From assembly GCA_016933275.1 (NCBI GenBank), contig JAFGBI010000232.1, positions 1-52,702 on the forward strand: 52,702 bases of DNA. The letters are read 5' to 3'. Positions 41,959 through 50,100 of the stretch are shown here, piece after piece. The translations under genes and the position numbers were made by a program. Origin of the DNA: Polyangiaceae bacterium. GTDB lineage: Bacteria > Myxococcota_A > Polyangia > Polyangiales > Polyangiaceae. Within the stretch, counting starts at the first letter, position 1; every line of letters begins with the position of its first letter. The notes below the pieces were generated by a model. The model was not told the origin of the DNA. It was given only the letters and a program-made list of their open reading frames with translations, and made no database searches.

Positions 41959-43275
41959 CTACGCGCACCTCCCCCTGGTGCTCCAGAGCCCCACCGCAGG
42001 ATTCGGCACGAAGAAGATCTCCTCGCCGTCGGCGAGTCGGTTTGGTCCCGGCAGGAGGCGTTCCGGATCGTAGCGACGGAGCATGGTCGCAAGGTCGGTA
42101 GCTTCGTAGCCGACGCTGGCAAGCTCGTCGGCGGTGAGCCCACCTGCAGCATAGGTGACGCGGAAGCGGCCCTCGGACGAGCCGTGCACCAGGTGGGCGG
42201 CCGCGGAGAGGGAGTCGGCGAGCTCCGGATCGGTGGCCACGGCGCGCAGCGTCGGCGGGGTGCCTCGATAGCCGTGGCGGCGGATCAACCGGTCTATCCC
42301 CGGATCCTCGCCGAAGCGCGCGACACCGGGGGCCAGGATGAGCAGCTCACCCCCGTCCGCGAGCGCCATGCGGGTGCGATAGACGGCCTTGTTGCCGAGC
42401 CAGGTCGAGCGGTATTCCTCGGGATCGAGGTAGACGACCGCCTTCCGGATCGGCTCGTTGACGAGGCGAACGTTGCAGGTCCGGGCGAGCTCGGCGCCCG
42501 CGAAGAAGCAAGCCGGGCCCTCGCCGGCGAAGAGCCCCCGCGTCAGCATGGTCCCGTCGCGCTCGCGGGTGCGGACCGTCATCAGGTGCGTGACTGGGAG
42601 GTTCTTGGTGAAACGGGCTGCCATGAAGAGGAGCACATCGCGCACGGGCGTTATGGCGCGCCCGAGGATCGACTCCATGCCGGTGACGGCGCCGAGGAAG
42701 TGGGTGCGGTCGATGACATCCTTGCCGCCCGTCCCCACGAAGAGGTTCTTGTCGTGGCCCGCGATCCCCACAACCTCGTGGGGGACGAGCTGTCCGATGG
42801 ATAGGATTCGGTCCCAGCCACCCTCGACCACCAAGGAAGCGAGCTCGCACCGGATCGGCTGGTTCAGGCGCCCCCTCGACACCTCGCGGACGAAGTCCGC
42901 CGGTACCTCCCCGAGGGTGGTCAGTTCCCGCCGCCAGTCGTGGACGTGGAACGCCGTGGCAGGGATGCCGGGGAACATCACCGCGAGCTCCCGCGGGGTC
43001 ATGGGGGCGTGGGTGCCAAGCGCAGGGAGCACAGCGACCTCGACGCTCCCGACGAGTCGTCGATAAAGGAGCGCCGCGAGCTCGCCAGCGCCCGAGTGCA
43101 AGCGCGTGAAGTCGGGCGGCACAAGCAGCACCCGCCCACGGGGCGCGATGGCGGCGAGGAGCGCGTCCACGAGCTCGGTGGCTCGACCTGAACCGATCAC
43201 GCGGTCCGGGGCGCCCTCTGCGAAATGCACCCGGCCACCGCTCCGTAGCTGCTGGCGATCCACGGATCCCACCAT
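41959..43275 (-). CDS. LarA-like (DUF2088) nickel-pincer racemase family protein
   Basis: A 438-residue protein of the lactate racemase LarA family, whose members racemise or epimerise 2-hydroxy acids with a nickel-pincer nucleotide cofactor. Family-like stretches: RVLLVPPDFTRLHSGAGELA, VLPALGTHAPMTPREL, VPHEVVGIAGHDKNLFVGTG with GGKDVIDRTHFLG, and a C-terminal LarA_C-type domain (LLILAPGVARFGEDPGID, ending FFVPNPAVGL). The cofactor genes larB, larC and larE are not in the window. ATG 43275 has AGGG just upstream. It is the last gene of a closely spaced minus-strand row starting with an ECF sigma factor. The substrate is unknown; lactate itself is not implied. Confidence 0.75.
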   Translation of the reverse strand: MVGSVDRQQLRSGGRVHFAEGAPDRVIGSGRATELVDALLAAIAPRGRVLLVPPDFTRLHSGAGELAALLYRRLVGSVEVAVLPALGTHAPMTPRELAVMFPGIPATAFHVHDWRRELTTLGEVPADFVREVSRGRLNQPIRCELASLVVEGGWDRILSIGQLVPHEVVGIAGHDKNLFVGTGGKDVIDRTHFLGAVTGMESILGRAITPVRDVLLFMAARFTKNLPVTHLMTVRTRERDGTMLTRGLFAGEGPACFFAGAELARTCNVRLVNEPIRKAVVYLDPEEYRSTWLGNKAVYRTRMALADGGELLILAPGVARFGEDPGIDRLIRRHGYRGTPPTLRAVATDPELADSLSAAAHLVHGSSEGRFRVTYAAGGLTADELASVGYEATDLATMLRRYDPERLLPGPNRLADGEEIFFVPNPAVGLWSTRGRCA

Positions 43276-43315
43276 ACCCTGTCGCGGGCTGCGGTGAGCG
43301 AGCGCCCCGCCGACC

Positions 43316-44398
43316 CTATCGGATCCCGCAGCGCGTCTCGAGCCCGGCTCCAAACAGGAGGCCGTCGAAGGCCGCGATCCGCCTTCCGTCCGCGGTGGCC
43401 AGGAATCCCCGCGCAGCCCCCACCTGGCTCGTGAGCGCCACCGTGCAGCGCCGGGCGAAGGGCACGCCCAGCACCAAGCCCACCGTCGCGTCGGCGTAGG
43501 GTGCGCTCCGGTCGTAGCCCAACTGGGTCACTCTCGGGCGGGCCCACGCGGCGACGACCCCGAGCCGCAGGCGGGGCACGATCGCGAGGTAGACCGAGGG
43601 GAGGGCGCGCTCGACCACGCGCCATCCCAGGTCGAACGAGAAGCGACTCGAGAGGAGGGCGCCCATCTCGTGGGAACCAGCGAGCGCGGAGAGGCCGAGG
43701 TCGAAGCGCCGGACGCCCACGCCGCTGGCAGCGCCCCTTTGCCAAGTGGGAGGCGAGGGGAAATGCTCCAGGGTCGGCGTGGCGTAGAGCGTGATCGTGC
43801 GGTGGGTTGGGCCGTCCGGAGCCTTTCTCGAGAGCGTGCCATTCGAGCCTCCGAGCCGCACCGGGGCCGGAGCAGGAGGCGGAGGCCTACTCTCTGGGAT
43901 AACGGTTGGCGCTGCGGGTGGGGAGGGTGTTGGTGCGGACGCGCTGCCGGGCTCCGCCTCGGCTTCCGCTGTCTCGGTCACGGGCGGGGTCATCCACTGG
44001 GGCCAGGTCGACTGCATGACCTCGGCGGCGAAAAGTGAGATCGTGCGCGCCCAGAGCGCGGGGCGGACATCCGCGAGCTCGATGACCTGGGCGGCGCGCC
44101 GTCCCTCGGGTCCCTCGAGGGTCAGTCGCGCCTCGGGTCGGCTTGGGTCGCACGAGACCTCGACCTCGAGCCGCCCCTGGCCGCGACCGAGCGACGATGG
44201 AGTCGGGGTCGGGAAGCTTGCCACCCCCGCGTGCGCGAGCTCGACCTCGAGTCCGGTGCGGAGCTCGTCGTACGCGAGCGGAGCGGGGACGCACTCGACC
44301 AGCTCGAGCGCGAGCTCGCGCGGCACCCCCTCGGCGCGCGCTGTCCCCGTGGATCCTACTGCGACGGCCAAGCACAGAGCCGCGAGGGGCCGTCTCAT
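43316..44398 (-). CDS. Secreted hypothetical protein of the sigma/FecR operon
   Basis: A 360-residue protein with signal peptide RRPLAALCLAVAVGSTGTAR, cut near ARAEG. Residues about 25-130 form an alpha/beta domain with VECVPAPLAYDELRTGLEVE and a motif GRLEVEVSCDPSRPEARLTL. A Pro/Ala/Glu-rich linker (about 140-185) is followed by about 150 residues of alternating strands (FDLGLSALAGSHEMGALLSS, PYADATVGLVLGVPFARRC), probably an outer-membrane barrel. Proteins with this layout accompany sigma/FecR-like pairs in myxobacteria (inference from context). It starts 35 bp after the FecR-like stop and is followed 40 bp later by the LarA-like gene. Confidence 0.7.
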   Translation of the reverse strand: MRRPLAALCLAVAVGSTGTARAEGVPRELALELVECVPAPLAYDELRTGLEVELAHAGVASFPTPTPSSLGRGQGRLEVEVSCDPSRPEARLTLEGPEGRRAAQVIELADVRPALWARTISLFAAEVMQSTWPQWMTPPVTETAEAEAEPGSASAPTPSPPAAPTVIPESRPPPPAPAPVRLGGSNGTLSRKAPDGPTHRTITLYATPTLEHFPSPPTWQRGAASGVGVRRFDLGLSALAGSHEMGALLSSRFSFDLGWRVVERALPSVYLAIVPRLRLGVVAAWARPRVTQLGYDRSAPYADATVGLVLGVPFARRCTVALTSQVGAARGFLATADGRRIAAFDGLLFGAGLETRCGIR

Positions 44399-44433
44399 GA
44401 CGCGGTCTTCGGTGGCCGCGCGGCGTTCGGGCG

Positions 44434-45561
44434 TCAACGCCCTTCCGTCCAATAGCGCACCTCGGACAGGTGGCGTCCCGCGGGGTACTTCGCCTCGTAC
44501 TCGCGCGCCCGCGCCCGGGCCGCCTCGATCTCGCCGGCACGGGCGTGGGCTTCGACGAGGCGCGCCAGCGCATCCTCGCCCAGCCCACGCGGCAGCCCGC
44601 CATCGAGGGCGCGGTCGAGCTCTGCCGCGGCGCGCGCGGGGTCGTCGTCGAGCGCGAGCCGGGCCAAGGTGTACCGAGCGAGCTCGCGGCGGGCGCGATC
44701 CGGGGCTTCACGGGCCACCCGCTCGAGCAGGCGTGTGGCCGCCACGCGATCGCCCCCCTGCCGCGCCGTGTCCGCCCGGTGCAGGAGCGCGTCGTACGGG
44801 TCGGCGGTCGCGGTCGCCGCGGAGCCGGCCGGTGGAGAGGCGATCGGGGCGCTCGGTGCATTCGAGCTCGCCGGCGGCTCCGAGCTGCTCATGCTCTCCA
44901 CGACCGGGTCGGGATCCCCCGTTGGCTCGGGTCGGGGCGCCGCACTCGGCGTGGAGCGTGGCACCGTGAAGGTCACCGTTTCTCCATCGACGAGGAGCCG
45001 CTCGAATCCCTCGCCGCGGACGCGTACCTTCCCGTGCTCCACGGCCACGGCCACGGCCACGGGTTGTCGGTCCACGCGGAAGCGAGTCCCCACCACCTCG
45101 ACGGTGACGAAGCCGCACTCGATGACCCACCGTCGCGGTCCTCCCGGCTCCACATCGAAGGATCCCGTCCCGCGCCGGAGGCTGGTGACGAAGCTCGAAC
45201 TACCGTTCGTCAGCACCTCGAGTCGACTCCCCCTACCAAGCTCGACGCTCGAGCCATCGGTGAAGCTCACCCGCTGCTCGGTGCTCCCGGCCGGCACGCT
45301 CCAAGCGGTCACCGCACCGCCATCGGTGGCGGCGAGCGGTCCCGGATCGCTCGGGCGCCGTGCCATCCACGCCCCCAACCCAACGAGGACCACCAGGGCT
45401 GCAGCGACCGCGACCAGGGCGAGCGGGCTCTTCGCCCACGAACGACCTCTCCGCGCCGCATCCCGTTCCTGCACCCGGCGCCAGATCCGGTACACGTCTA
45501 CCTCATCGACTGCGGCGTCGAGCTCGGAAGCGATGGGCTCCAGCTGTCGAGGGTCGGTCAT
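44434..45561 (-). CDS. FecR-like anti-sigma protein with TPR-like tail
   Basis: A 375-residue single-pass protein. A cytoplasmic N-terminus (about 1-42) is followed by a TM helix (AALVVLVGLGAWM, about 50-64) and a FecR-type beta domain (about 85-190: FTDGSSVELGRGSRLEVLTN, GTGSFDVEPG, VEVVGTRFRVDRQ, VEHGKVRV). A Ser/Pro-rich linker and helical repeats (about 250-370, AARQGGDRVAATRLLERVAR-type) complete it. FecR proteins transmit periplasmic signals to the partner ECF sigma factor. The start ATG 45561 overlaps the sigma-factor stop by four bases (ATGA), so the pair is translationally coupled. No TonB receptor gene is nearby, so the classical iron-transport circuit is not implied. Confidence 0.82.
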   Translation of the reverse strand: MTDPRQLEPIASELDAAVDEVDVYRIWRRVQERDAARRGRSWAKSPLALVAVAAALVVLVGLGAWMARRPSDPGPLAATDGGAVTAWSVPAGSTEQRVSFTDGSSVELGRGSRLEVLTNGSSSFVTSLRRGTGSFDVEPGGPRRWVIECGFVTVEVVGTRFRVDRQPVAVAVAVEHGKVRVRGEGFERLLVDGETVTFTVPRSTPSAAPRPEPTGDPDPVVESMSSSEPPASSNAPSAPIASPPAGSAATATADPYDALLHRADTARQGGDRVAATRLLERVAREAPDRARRELARYTLARLALDDDPARAAAELDRALDGGLPRGLGEDALARLVEAHARAGEIEAARARAREYEAKYPAGRHLSEVRYWTEGR

Positions 45562-46205
45562 CGGACACCTCGTTGGGCGAGCGCGCGCTGGATCCGCGCC
45601 TGGGCAGCCACGAGATCGCGCTTCACCGTGGCGATGCTCGCCTGGGCGAGCCCGGCCGTCTCGTCGAGAGAGAAGCCCTCGACGTGGCGGAGGACCCACG
45701 CGATCCGTTGGCGGGTGGGGAGCTGTTGGAGGACGCCGGCGATCCGTCGAAGCTCCACGGCCCGCTCCGGATCGGTGCCGGAACGGACGAGCAGGTCGAG
45801 GGTCGCGTCCTCGTCGTACTGGGTCCACCCGAGGAGGCGGTGGAGCTTGCGGCGGCGGAATCGGCGGTGCACTTGGTGAACGGTGATCCGGGTCAGCCAA
45901 TGCCCGAAGCGCGTTCGATCTCGGAGATCTGCCACCTCCTCGAACGCGTGGACGAAGGTGTCCTGGACCACATCCTCCGCGTCCTCCCGGTGGGCCAGCA
46001 AGCGGAGGGCCAGGTGCCAGATTTGGCCGAAGTATCGCCGATAGAGCGCCTCCTTGGCCCAGACGTCACCCCGCACGAGCCGGTCCACCAACTCTTCGTC
46101 GTCGTCGGACACCCCAAGCCGATGGCCGACCGCTGCCTTCCCGCGACCCTGTCCGGGCGGGGAGTCGCTCCGGTCGAGCAACGTCGAGATGGTCGTGGCC
46201 AGCAT
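45558..46205 (-). CDS. ECF-type RNA polymerase sigma factor
   Basis: A 215-residue sigma-70 family ECF factor. Region 2 contains DRLVRGDVWAKEALYRRYFG, EDAEDVVQDTFVHAFEEVAD and RFGHWLTRITVHQVHRRFR. Region 4 contains VLQQLPTRQRIAWVLRHVEG and LDETAGLAQASIATVKRDL, a helix-turn-helix. Start ATG 46205 was chosen; GTG/ATG codons further upstream add an unlike extension. It overlaps the FecR-like gene (ATGA) and leads a likely four-gene operon through the LarA-like gene. The 160 bp to the divergent gene at 46367 should hold its promoter, perhaps self-activated. No consensus was confirmed. Confidence 0.92.
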   Translation of the reverse strand: MLATTISTLLDRSDSPPGQGRGKAAVGHRLGVSDDDEELVDRLVRGDVWAKEALYRRYFGQIWHLALRLLAHREDAEDVVQDTFVHAFEEVADLRDRTRFGHWLTRITVHQVHRRFRRRKLHRLLGWTQYDEDATLDLLVRSGTDPERAVELRRIAGVLQQLPTRQRIAWVLRHVEGFSLDETAGLAQASIATVKRDLVAAQARIQRALAQRGVR

Positions 46206-46366
46206 CCGTGGTAGTGGGCCACGAATCGGGTGTGACAGCTCATGGAATCGTGCGCCCCCCAATGGGGCACCCGTTCGACCGGCGGGCGGGGAGAGGCCAG
46301 CCCCAGGACCCGGCGGCGGTGGGTTTCGTGAGCTGTTCGGGGAGGGTAGTGGCCCGAACGGGGCGG

Positions 46367-47197
46367 ATGCGAACGCCGCTCGTGGCCATCCTGCTCGCGC
46401 TTGCGGCCTGCGGCCCCGAGTACGAGGTCCTCTCCACCAATGGTATGCCGGTCGGGGGCTTCTGCAGGATCAACGAGGATTGCGGGAGCTACTCGCTCTG
46501 CGTCGGGAGCGCGTGCCTCACCTGTGGCTACCTCTACGAGGTCTGCGAACGGACCTGTCCCGGCGCCTGGACGCTCGTTGACGAGTCCATCAACGGCTGT
46601 CTCCCTTGCGTGTGCGACCCGGGCTCGGGTGGTGTCGGTGGTGTCGGTGGTGTCGGTGGTGTCGGTGGTGTCGGTGGTGTCGGCGCCGGTGGGCTCGGTG
46701 GGGCCGGAGCCGCGACCACGGACGGCGGGACGGCGGGCACCGGCGCGGCGCCAACATCGAGCTGCTGGGTTCATCGCGACTGTCCCTACGGACAGCGGTG
46801 TGATGGAGCGCGCTGCACCGAATGTGGGATCGCGGAACCGCCCTGCCCGTTGTGCAGCGAGGGTCAAGTGGCAGCTCGTCTCGAGCGGAACGGCTGCCAG
46901 GTGTGCGACTGCGTTCGTCCGAGCGCGTGCCGGTCCGACGGGGACTGTTCCGAGGGATACACGTGCTACCCCGGGGCCAACTGCGAGGACGGCTGCCTCG
47001 ATCCGAGCTGTTGCATCGGCAATGCGTGCGCCCCTTCCGGTTGCGAATTCGCCACCAATCTCGATTGCGTGACCTTCGGCTGCGCCAATGGGGGTACCTG
47101 CCTGCCAGAATGCGTGGCTCAACCCTGCGAGTGCGTCGTCGACACCGGGCAGTGGCAGTGCTCCTTCATCTGTGCCGAGGAGCAGTGCCAGCGGTGA
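46367..47197 (+). CDS. Cys-rich lipoprotein with Gly-Val repeat linker
   Basis: A 276-residue lipoprotein: signal RTPLVAILLALAACG, Cys at about 15. An N-terminal Cys-rich domain (GGFCRINEDCGSYSLCVGSA, CLTCGYLYEVCERTC, GCLPCVCD) precedes a Gly-Val-Gly repeat linker. The second part is also Cys-rich: CWVHRDCPYGQRCDGARCTE, CPLCSEGQVA, SDGDCSEGYTCYPG and CANGGTC. About 34 Cys in total suggest many disulphides and a robust cell-surface or extracellular protein. The 'C..D.DC...' units recur in other proteins of the window. No catalytic motif was seen. It is divergent from the sigma factor and convergent with the membrane sigma-like gene, and could belong to the sigma factor's regulon (speculation). 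Confidence 0.75.
   Translation: MRTPLVAILLALAACGPEYEVLSTNGMPVGGFCRINEDCGSYSLCVGSACLTCGYLYEVCERTCPGAWTLVDESINGCLPCVCDPGSGGVGGVGGVGGVGGVGGVGAGGLGGAGAATTDGGTAGTGAAPTSSCWVHRDCPYGQRCDGARCTECGIAEPPCPLCSEGQVAARLERNGCQVCDCVRPSACRSDGDCSEGYTCYPGANCEDGCLDPSCCIGNACAPSGCEFATNLDCVTFGCANGGTCLPECVAQPCECVVDTGQWQCSFICAEEQCQR
46631..46684 (+). repeat. In-frame 9-bp tandem repeat
   Basis: Six units of GGTGTCGGT (five exact, the last ending GGC) encode Gly-Val-Gly repeats inside the lipoprotein linker. The unit is a multiple of three, so copy-number change keeps the frame. Confidence 0.9.
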
Positions 47198-47281
47198 GGA
47201 CCACGGTCCGCCGGCATCGAAGTCGCCGATCGGGATCGGACCCCATCAACCGAGGTCATGCCATCGTCCCGGGGGCTCGGG

Positions 47282-48436
47282 TCATTTGGCAGATTGCCAG
47301 TCCGATTGGGACCGGGTGCGGCCAGGCAACTGGGGATAGGCGCTCCGAGGGGCTTTTTTGTCGTCTAGGTTGGGCGCGTTGGTCCTTTTTTCCTGGACCG
47401 GCAGCTGCTTGGAGGGTGGGTCGGGTTTGGTTCTCTGGTCGGGCTTGGTCTTCTGGTCGAGCTCGCCCTTGCCATCGTATTGCCCCTTGTCGTCGTCGTG
47501 GAGCGAGGTGGGCTTGGGCGCGGGGTTCGCCTTGGGGGGAGCCAGATCGTGGATGCTCGGCTCCGGTATCGGCGAGGGTTGGTCGGGGTCCGAGCTCAGG
47601 TCTTCTTGGCTGCTCGAGGGCGCGGTGGATGGCGGCGCGCTCTTCACGCGTTCGAGTCCGGCCTTGGCGCGGCTCCGCGCCTCCTCGACCACCCCACCGA
47701 CGTTTCCTGCCGGATCGAGCCGTGCAGCCTCGTCCAGGCGGTCGAGGCAGGGCTGCCACTGGTCCTCGTCGCACAGTCGCAGCGCATCACGACGGAGCTC
47801 GGTGGCTCGCTGCTGCTCCGGCCGTGGCCGCTCCTTCGCGATCTCGCCGACCGGGGCCTCCACGCGCCGGTACTGGCGGTAGAGAGCGAACCCGATGGCG
47901 AGCAACGTGACCGCCGCTACCAGGGCGGCCATCTGCGCGGCCCAGCGCTCCCGGAAATGCCTCCGGAGCCGAGTCACCCGCTGGCGCACCCGGGGCGGGG
48001 GGACCGCCTCCTCGTCAGCGATGTGCTCGAGCTTGTCGCCGTCCGCCTCTCGGAGCATCCACTCGAGGGTGCGTTCTGCCGGCTCGCCCGGGGGCAGCTC
48101 CTGTTCGGCCCATTGTATCCACTCCCTGGCGCTGTGCGGCTCGCCCTCGCCGGCAGGCTCTCTGGCCAGAGAATCCTCGGCCGGCAGCTCGCGACTCCGG
48201 TGCCGGTAAAAGTCCACGCACTTGTGGCGCGCGATCCCACAAACCCAGCGGGAGAGGAGCGCCGGGTCGTCAGGCGCTCCTTCGGCTGCCAGGGCCTCCG
48301 TCAGGGTCGCCTGCACGATGTCCTCCACCTCGCCCTTCGGTACCTTGCCCCGGATCAGGCGGACCAGCCGGCCGCGCAGGGCCGCATCGCCGAGCAGCTT
48401 CGTCCGGGGAGGGAGAGAGGACCCACTGGTGGTCAT
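47282..48436 (-). CDS. Sigma-70-like protein with membrane anchor
   Basis: About 384 residues. Residues about 10-85 look like sigma region 2 (LRGRLVRLIRGKVPKGEVED, IVQATLTEALA, LLSRWVCGIARHKCVDFYRH) and about 120-165 like region 4 (LEHIADEEAVPPPRVRQRVT, RLRRHFRERW). A TM helix follows at about 167-187 (QMAALVAAVTLLAIGFALYR) and then about 190 residues, probably periplasmic: a helical stretch (LCDEDQWQPCLDRLDEAARL) followed by a Lys/Asp/Pro-rich tail. Fusing sigma regions to a TM helix implies membrane-tethered transcription control, perhaps released by proteolysis, or a diverged non-sigma role. ATG 48436 has GAGG nine bases upstream; ATG 48445 is the alternative. Sigma activity is not certain. 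Confidence 0.7.
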   Translation of the reverse strand: MTTSGSSLPPRTKLLGDAALRGRLVRLIRGKVPKGEVEDIVQATLTEALAAEGAPDDPALLSRWVCGIARHKCVDFYRHRSRELPAEDSLAREPAGEGEPHSAREWIQWAEQELPPGEPAERTLEWMLREADGDKLEHIADEEAVPPPRVRQRVTRLRRHFRERWAAQMAALVAAVTLLAIGFALYRQYRRVEAPVGEIAKERPRPEQQRATELRRDALRLCDEDQWQPCLDRLDEAARLDPAGNVGGVVEEARSRAKAGLERVKSAPPSTAPSSSQEDLSSDPDQPSPIPEPSIHDLAPPKANPAPKPTSLHDDDKGQYDGKGELDQKTKPDQRTKPDPPSKQLPVQEKRTNAPNLDDKKAPRSAYPQLPGRTRSQSDWQSAK

Positions 48437-48757
48437 CGGATTCATCCTCAGGGTGTCGGGGACCGAAGGTAAAGCGTGACCTCCGTCGCCCAACGGAATT
48501 CGCGCCGGCTCGGCGGCCCGCTCGGGGTCAGCGCAGCAATCAGCTTGACTGGATCAGGTTGCTGGCAGCGACGGCAGCGCTGGAAACGCGTCTGTGCGAG
48601 GCGAGGACGCGTTTCCAGCCCTGCCTCTGGAGAGGTCTGCTGCCGGTTCGGTGCTCTAGGTTGTTGATTTGACGTAGCAATCAACCTGATTGCTGCTCCA
48701 GGGATCTCGTCGGTCGACTTCCTCCGGAGCTGGGCTAAGAACCGCTCAACGGTCCCG
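48437..48757. other. Intergenic region dominated by repeat A copy 4
   Basis: About 320 bp between divergent genes. Most of it is the repeat at 48533-48700. The remaining 95 bp to the left presumably carry the sigma-like gene's promoter and the 57 bp to the right lead into the nitroreductase. No promoter motif was identified. Confidence 0.5.
48533..48700 (+). repeat. Dispersed repeat A, copy 4
   Basis: Full length in hairpin-box-then-tail order. The central stem CTGGAAACGCGTC/GACGCGTTTCCAG is 13 bp perfect (48580-48618, 13-nt loop). The right terminal repeat is TCGGTGCTCTAG (48649-48660 region), followed by the tail with a GTAGCAATCA/TGATTGCTGC stem ending near 48698. The left terminal repeat is replaced by AGCAATCAGCTTGACTGGAT, a tail-like sequence. 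One stem pair differs from copy 2 by a compensatory change. Confidence 0.85.
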
Positions 48758-49615
48758 GTGCGCCCTCCCTTCGCTATCGATCCCGACGCGTGCGCCGCCT
48801 GTTTTCAGTGCGTGGACGAATGCCCAACCGGTGCCGTCACGCGGGGGGAGCGGGCGGCGATCGACCCTGCGGTCTGCATCGGCTGCGGTCATTGCGGGGT
48901 GGTCTGCACGCACGATGCCGTGCGTGCAGAGGTTGGCGAGTTTCCGCCCTGGACTCCGCCCCCTCTCGAGCCGGCCGCCGTTCGGGCGCTCCTGGTCGGC
49001 CGCCGGTCGGTCCGTCGCTACCGTGCCGAGCGGGTTCCGCCCGAGATCATCGCTGACCTGCTGTCCCTCGGCAGCTACTCCCCCACGGCCTCCAACGCCA
49101 GGGACGTCCAGGCCATCGTGGTCACCGGTGACCGGTTGCAAACCCTGGCCAGGGCGGTAAACGCCTACTATGCCGGTCTGGCGAGGCTGCTCGAGACTTG
49201 GTACCTCCGGCCCCTCCTCTGGCTTACGGCGGCGCGCCCCTACCTCAAGCACCCGCGCAAGCTCGCTCAGCTGAGCCAACGGGTGGCTGCCTTCTCACCC
49301 GGGCACGACTGGCTCTTCTTCGATGCTCCGGCGGTCGTCGTCCTCACCACCCCCCGCCGACATCGGCGGTTCGGGCGCGCGAATGCCATCATTGCGGCGG
49401 AGGAGATGCAGATCTACGCGGCCAGCCAGGGGCTCGGCACCTGCTGGATTGGGTACGCCGAGGTCGCGATGCGAAGACGGCGGGTGGTCCGGGTCGTGGC
49501 TGGGATCGAGCCCGACCGGGAGGCGAACGCGGTGTTCACGCTCGGGCGCCCCGCGCTGGCGTTTCGTCGCCTCCCCGCCCGCGCTCCGCTGCCGGTCGCG
49601 TGGCTCGATACCTGA
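48758..49615 (+). CDS. Nitroreductase-family protein with N-terminal ferredoxin domain
   Basis: A 285-residue protein. The first 55 residues hold two [4Fe-4S] ferredoxin motifs: CAACFQCVDECP and CIGCGHCGVVCTHDA. The rest is an FMN-dependent nitroreductase fold: VGRRSVRRYRAERVPPEIIA, GSYSPTASNARDVQAIVVTG, AIIAAEEMQIYAASQGLGTC and ending in LGRPALAFRRLP. Such fusions pass electrons from a ferredoxin centre to FMN; known relatives reduce nitroaromatics or unknown enones. GTG 48758 is the only reasonable start, lying 57 bp after repeat A, so the element may carry or displace its promoter. No partner gene suggests a substrate. Confidence 0.9.
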   Translation: MRPPFAIDPDACAACFQCVDECPTGAVTRGERAAIDPAVCIGCGHCGVVCTHDAVRAEVGEFPPWTPPPLEPAAVRALLVGRRSVRRYRAERVPPEIIADLLSLGSYSPTASNARDVQAIVVTGDRLQTLARAVNAYYAGLARLLETWYLRPLLWLTAARPYLKHPRKLAQLSQRVAAFSPGHDWLFFDAPAVVVLTTPRRHRRFGRANAIIAAEEMQIYAASQGLGTCWIGYAEVAMRRRRVVRVVAGIEPDREANAVFTLGRPALAFRRLPARAPLPVAWLDT

Positions 49616-49991
49616 GCGGATCGGGTCTGCCCTGGTTTGCGGTGGGTGACCGGTGGTCTACCAAGGTGAGGGCTGCCCATTCCCCCCAGCGTTCTCAAGT
49701 ATCTGGCGGACGCCGAGCTGCTCGAGCCCGACGGTGGGTAGTGGCCCCGGCCGCCCGCGGGGTGGCAGCTCCACGCGGCACCGCGATCACCTGCGGGCGC
49801 GCCGTGAGCCCTCATGGTTGGCTGGAGCCCGACGGTGCGAGCCGCGCCCCCTCGTGTTGGAGCTCCAGCGTGGGCGTTGGCCCAGGAGCCGCACCGACCT
49901 AGCGCATCCTTTCCCAGCGAGGAGTGCGCTCGATCACCGGCGCCGAGCCGCGCTCGCTCCTCCCTTGTCCGGGGTACGTCGCGGCGGGCCG
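49616..49991. other. Gene-free spacer
   Basis: About 375 bp after the nitroreductase gene. Short open frames on both strands give only Arg/Pro/Ser-rich products. The words GAGCCCGACGGTG (about 49724 and 49828) recur but no hairpin or T-run was found. Confidence 0.4.
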
Positions 49992-50100
49992 TGGAGCACC
50001 GACCAGGTTGCCGACAGCAACGACGCCGCTGGCGAGCTCCGCTACCAATTCGGTGGTCTAGCTCGTTGATTTGGCCCAGCAATCAACCTGATTGCCGCTT
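49992..50100 (+). repeat. Dispersed repeat A, copy 5 (central hairpin deleted)
   Basis: Left end GGAGCACCGACCAGGTTGCC, a right terminal repeat diverged to TTCGGTGGTCTAG, and a tail with CAGCAATCAACCTGATTGCC, all matching repeat A. The GGAAACGC stem region of copies 2 and 4 is missing and replaced by unrelated bases, so this is a decayed or variant copy. Confidence 0.75.

Noticed and set aside
44470..45886. Long plus-strand frames (469 and 405 codons) over the FecR-like gene
   Set aside because: His/Arg/Gly-rich shadows; the minus strand has ATGA-coupled sigma and FecR genes.
47340..47400. T-runs after small GC stems (GCTCCGAGGGGCTTTTTT; GGTCC...GGACC) as terminators
   Set aside because: They lie inside the coding region of the sigma-like gene; possible as a terminator for the convergent lipoprotein gene but not strong enough to list.
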